Positions 7,273 to 7,710 of a stretch of 7,710 nt of DNA are shown piece by piece. The notes under the pieces were generated by a model, which saw nothing but the letters and a program-made list of their open reading frames with translations, was not told the DNA's origin and made no database searches. Source of the DNA: an uncultured Bacteroidota bacterium (GTDB lineage: Bacteria > Bacteroidota > Bacteroidia > UBA7662); assembly GCA_903908015.1 (NCBI GenBank), contig CAIVQI010000315.1:1-7710 (forward strand). Reading direction: 5' to 3'. Position 1 is the stretch's first letter. Each line of letters starts with the position of its first letter. A program made the translations under genes and the position numbers.

Positions 7273-7284
7273 TTCACGCGTGAA
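7273..7284. promoter_or_regulatory. Perfect 12-bp palindrome TTCACGCGTGAA, candidate operator
   Basis: The sequence is identical to its reverse complement over 12 bases and lies about midway between two divergent start codons, where a dimeric regulator could control both genes. With no loop and no following T-run it does not look like a terminator. A palindrome of this length is expected about twice by chance in a window of this size, so only its position makes it notable. Confidence 0.35.
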
Positions 7285-7331
7285 TTGATTGATTTTTTTC
7301 ATTATTATCGCACCCAAATAAATTGATTACC

Positions 7332-7710
7332 ATGTTCCCCCACCCTATACCGGTTGTATATGTGGATGAACTAGAAGCGGGTCGAAATACGTTCCGCGCC
7401 AATTTCCAGGATCTTTTCGAGCTGTTTACCTGCTCGGATGTTACTTTGGCCCTTCAGGTGCTGCAAAACCGTCCGGGCTGTGTCGTGCTGACTCACCTAC
7501 GACTCTCTAAAGCCTCTGGTTTGGATTTGATATCGGAGGTGCAGCTGAAATATCCGTTGAGTCAGTGTATTCTCCTGCATACAGAAGCTGATTCGGGCAT
7601 TGTTGATGGGAGTCCATTATTGGCATCGATTTTTCGCACACTACGAACACCCTACGTGGTTCCCACATTGCATTCCATCGTAGTCCGTGCGTATGAAATG
7701 ACATGGAACA
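7332..7710 (+). CDS. Receiver-like (REC) domain protein lacking the phospho-acceptor Asp, 3' end outside window
   Basis: From ATG 7332 the frame is open to the window edge (126 codons plus one base). The pattern PVVYVDELEAGRNTFRANF, then FELFTCSDVTLALQVL, CVVLTHLRLSKASGLDLISEV and CILLH is that of a CheY-like receiver: beta-1 with acidic residues (Asp12, Glu13), alternating helices, and the beta-3 strand followed by a xxSGLDLI helix. Where phosphorylated receivers have VxxTDxxM/L, this protein has Thr54-His55, so the phospho-acceptor Asp is replaced by His. At beta-4, LLHTEAD replaces the common LLTGY-type sequence, and near beta-5 YVVPTL replaces YxxKP, so the conserved Lys is probably Pro101. 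It thus looks like a pseudo-receiver, perhaps controlled by protein contact. Any output or kinase domain would lie beyond the window. Assignment rests on pattern alone. No Shine-Dalgarno is seen; the start is set by the position of beta-1. Confidence 0.65.
   Translation, partial: MFPHPIPVVYVDELEAGRNTFRANFQDLFELFTCSDVTLALQVLQNRPGCVVLTHLRLSKASGLDLISEVQLKYPLSQCILLHTEADSGIVDGSPLLASIFRTLRTPYVVPTLHSIVVRAYEMTWN

Larger units (their letters stand above)
7202..7331. other. 130-bp divergent intergenic region with promoters for both flanking genes
   Basis: The region separates the minus-strand thiolase operon from the plus-strand receiver-like gene, so it should carry both promoters. It is AT-rich, with a T7 run at 7293-7299, the octamer AATTGATT at 7283-7290 and again at 7321-7328, and a 12-bp palindrome. 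No TAnnTTTG box was found in the plus orientation, and the plus-strand gene has no Shine-Dalgarno (upstream bases AAATTGATTACC). Confidence 0.55.

Noticed and set aside
7285..7308. Sigma70-like promoter TTGATT ... TATTAT for the receiver-like gene
   Set aside because: The spacing between the boxes is only 12 or 8 nt depending on the TTGATT chosen, and Bacteroidota do not use this consensus.
7507..7704. Minus-strand 65-codon open frame at the right edge
   Set aside because: It is antisense to the receiver-like frame, which shows fold-like hydrophobic patterning; the minus-strand product does not.
1..7710. tRNA, rRNA, CRISPR array, insertion sequence or riboswitch
   Set aside because: No cloverleaf-like segment, regularly spaced repeats, transposase motif, terminal inverted repeats or long structured leader was seen; nearly all bases are in well-supported genes.

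Overview
The window looks like an ordinary chromosomal segment of a Bacteroidota bacterium. The evidence is a secreted M1 peptidase with a C-terminal tail of the type IX secretion (T9SS) sorting type, an MlaD/MCE protein with the short form and C-terminal tail common in that phylum, weak or absent Shine-Dalgarno sequences, and TAnnTTTG-like -7 boxes near two genes. No mobile element, CRISPR array, tRNA or rRNA could be seen. Base composition looks even from end to end, and nothing suggests recent transfer.

Layout. Bases 1-1331 (+ strand) hold the 3' part of an N-acetylmuramoyl-L-alanine amidase, then a complete one-TM MlaD/MCE-family lipid-transport protein 26 bp downstream, a cell-envelope pair. 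A 7-bp convergent junction separates them from a minus-strand block covering 1339-7201. In transcription order that block is a 3-oxoadipyl-CoA thiolase-type acyltransferase (7201-5990), the tRNA pseudouridine synthase TruA (5990-5196), a half-size ABC exporter (5203-3443) and, after a 112-bp gap, an M1 metallopeptidase with a GTG start, signal peptide and T9SS tail (3330-1339). Thiolase/truA overlap by 1 nt (TAATG) and truA/ABC by 8 nt, so these three are almost certainly co-transcribed and may be translationally coupled. The peptidase may be read through or have its own promoter. A 130-bp divergent region then leads to a plus-strand gene (from 7332, cut off by the window end) encoding a receiver-like domain.

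How the genes fit together: the amidase and the MCE protein both act on the envelope. The peptidase is predicted to be exported across both membranes. The ABC protein is an inner-membrane exporter of unknown substrate. Thiolase and TruA serve unrelated pathways and seem joined only by operon architecture.

No convincing new system was found. The most unusual item is the receiver-like protein at the right edge, in which the phospho-acceptor Asp position appears to be His and the conserved Thr and Lys positions also look substituted. Smaller points are the tight overlaps, a thiolase start placed almost on a possible promoter box (perhaps a leaderless mRNA), and a 12-bp perfect palindrome in the divergent intergenic region.
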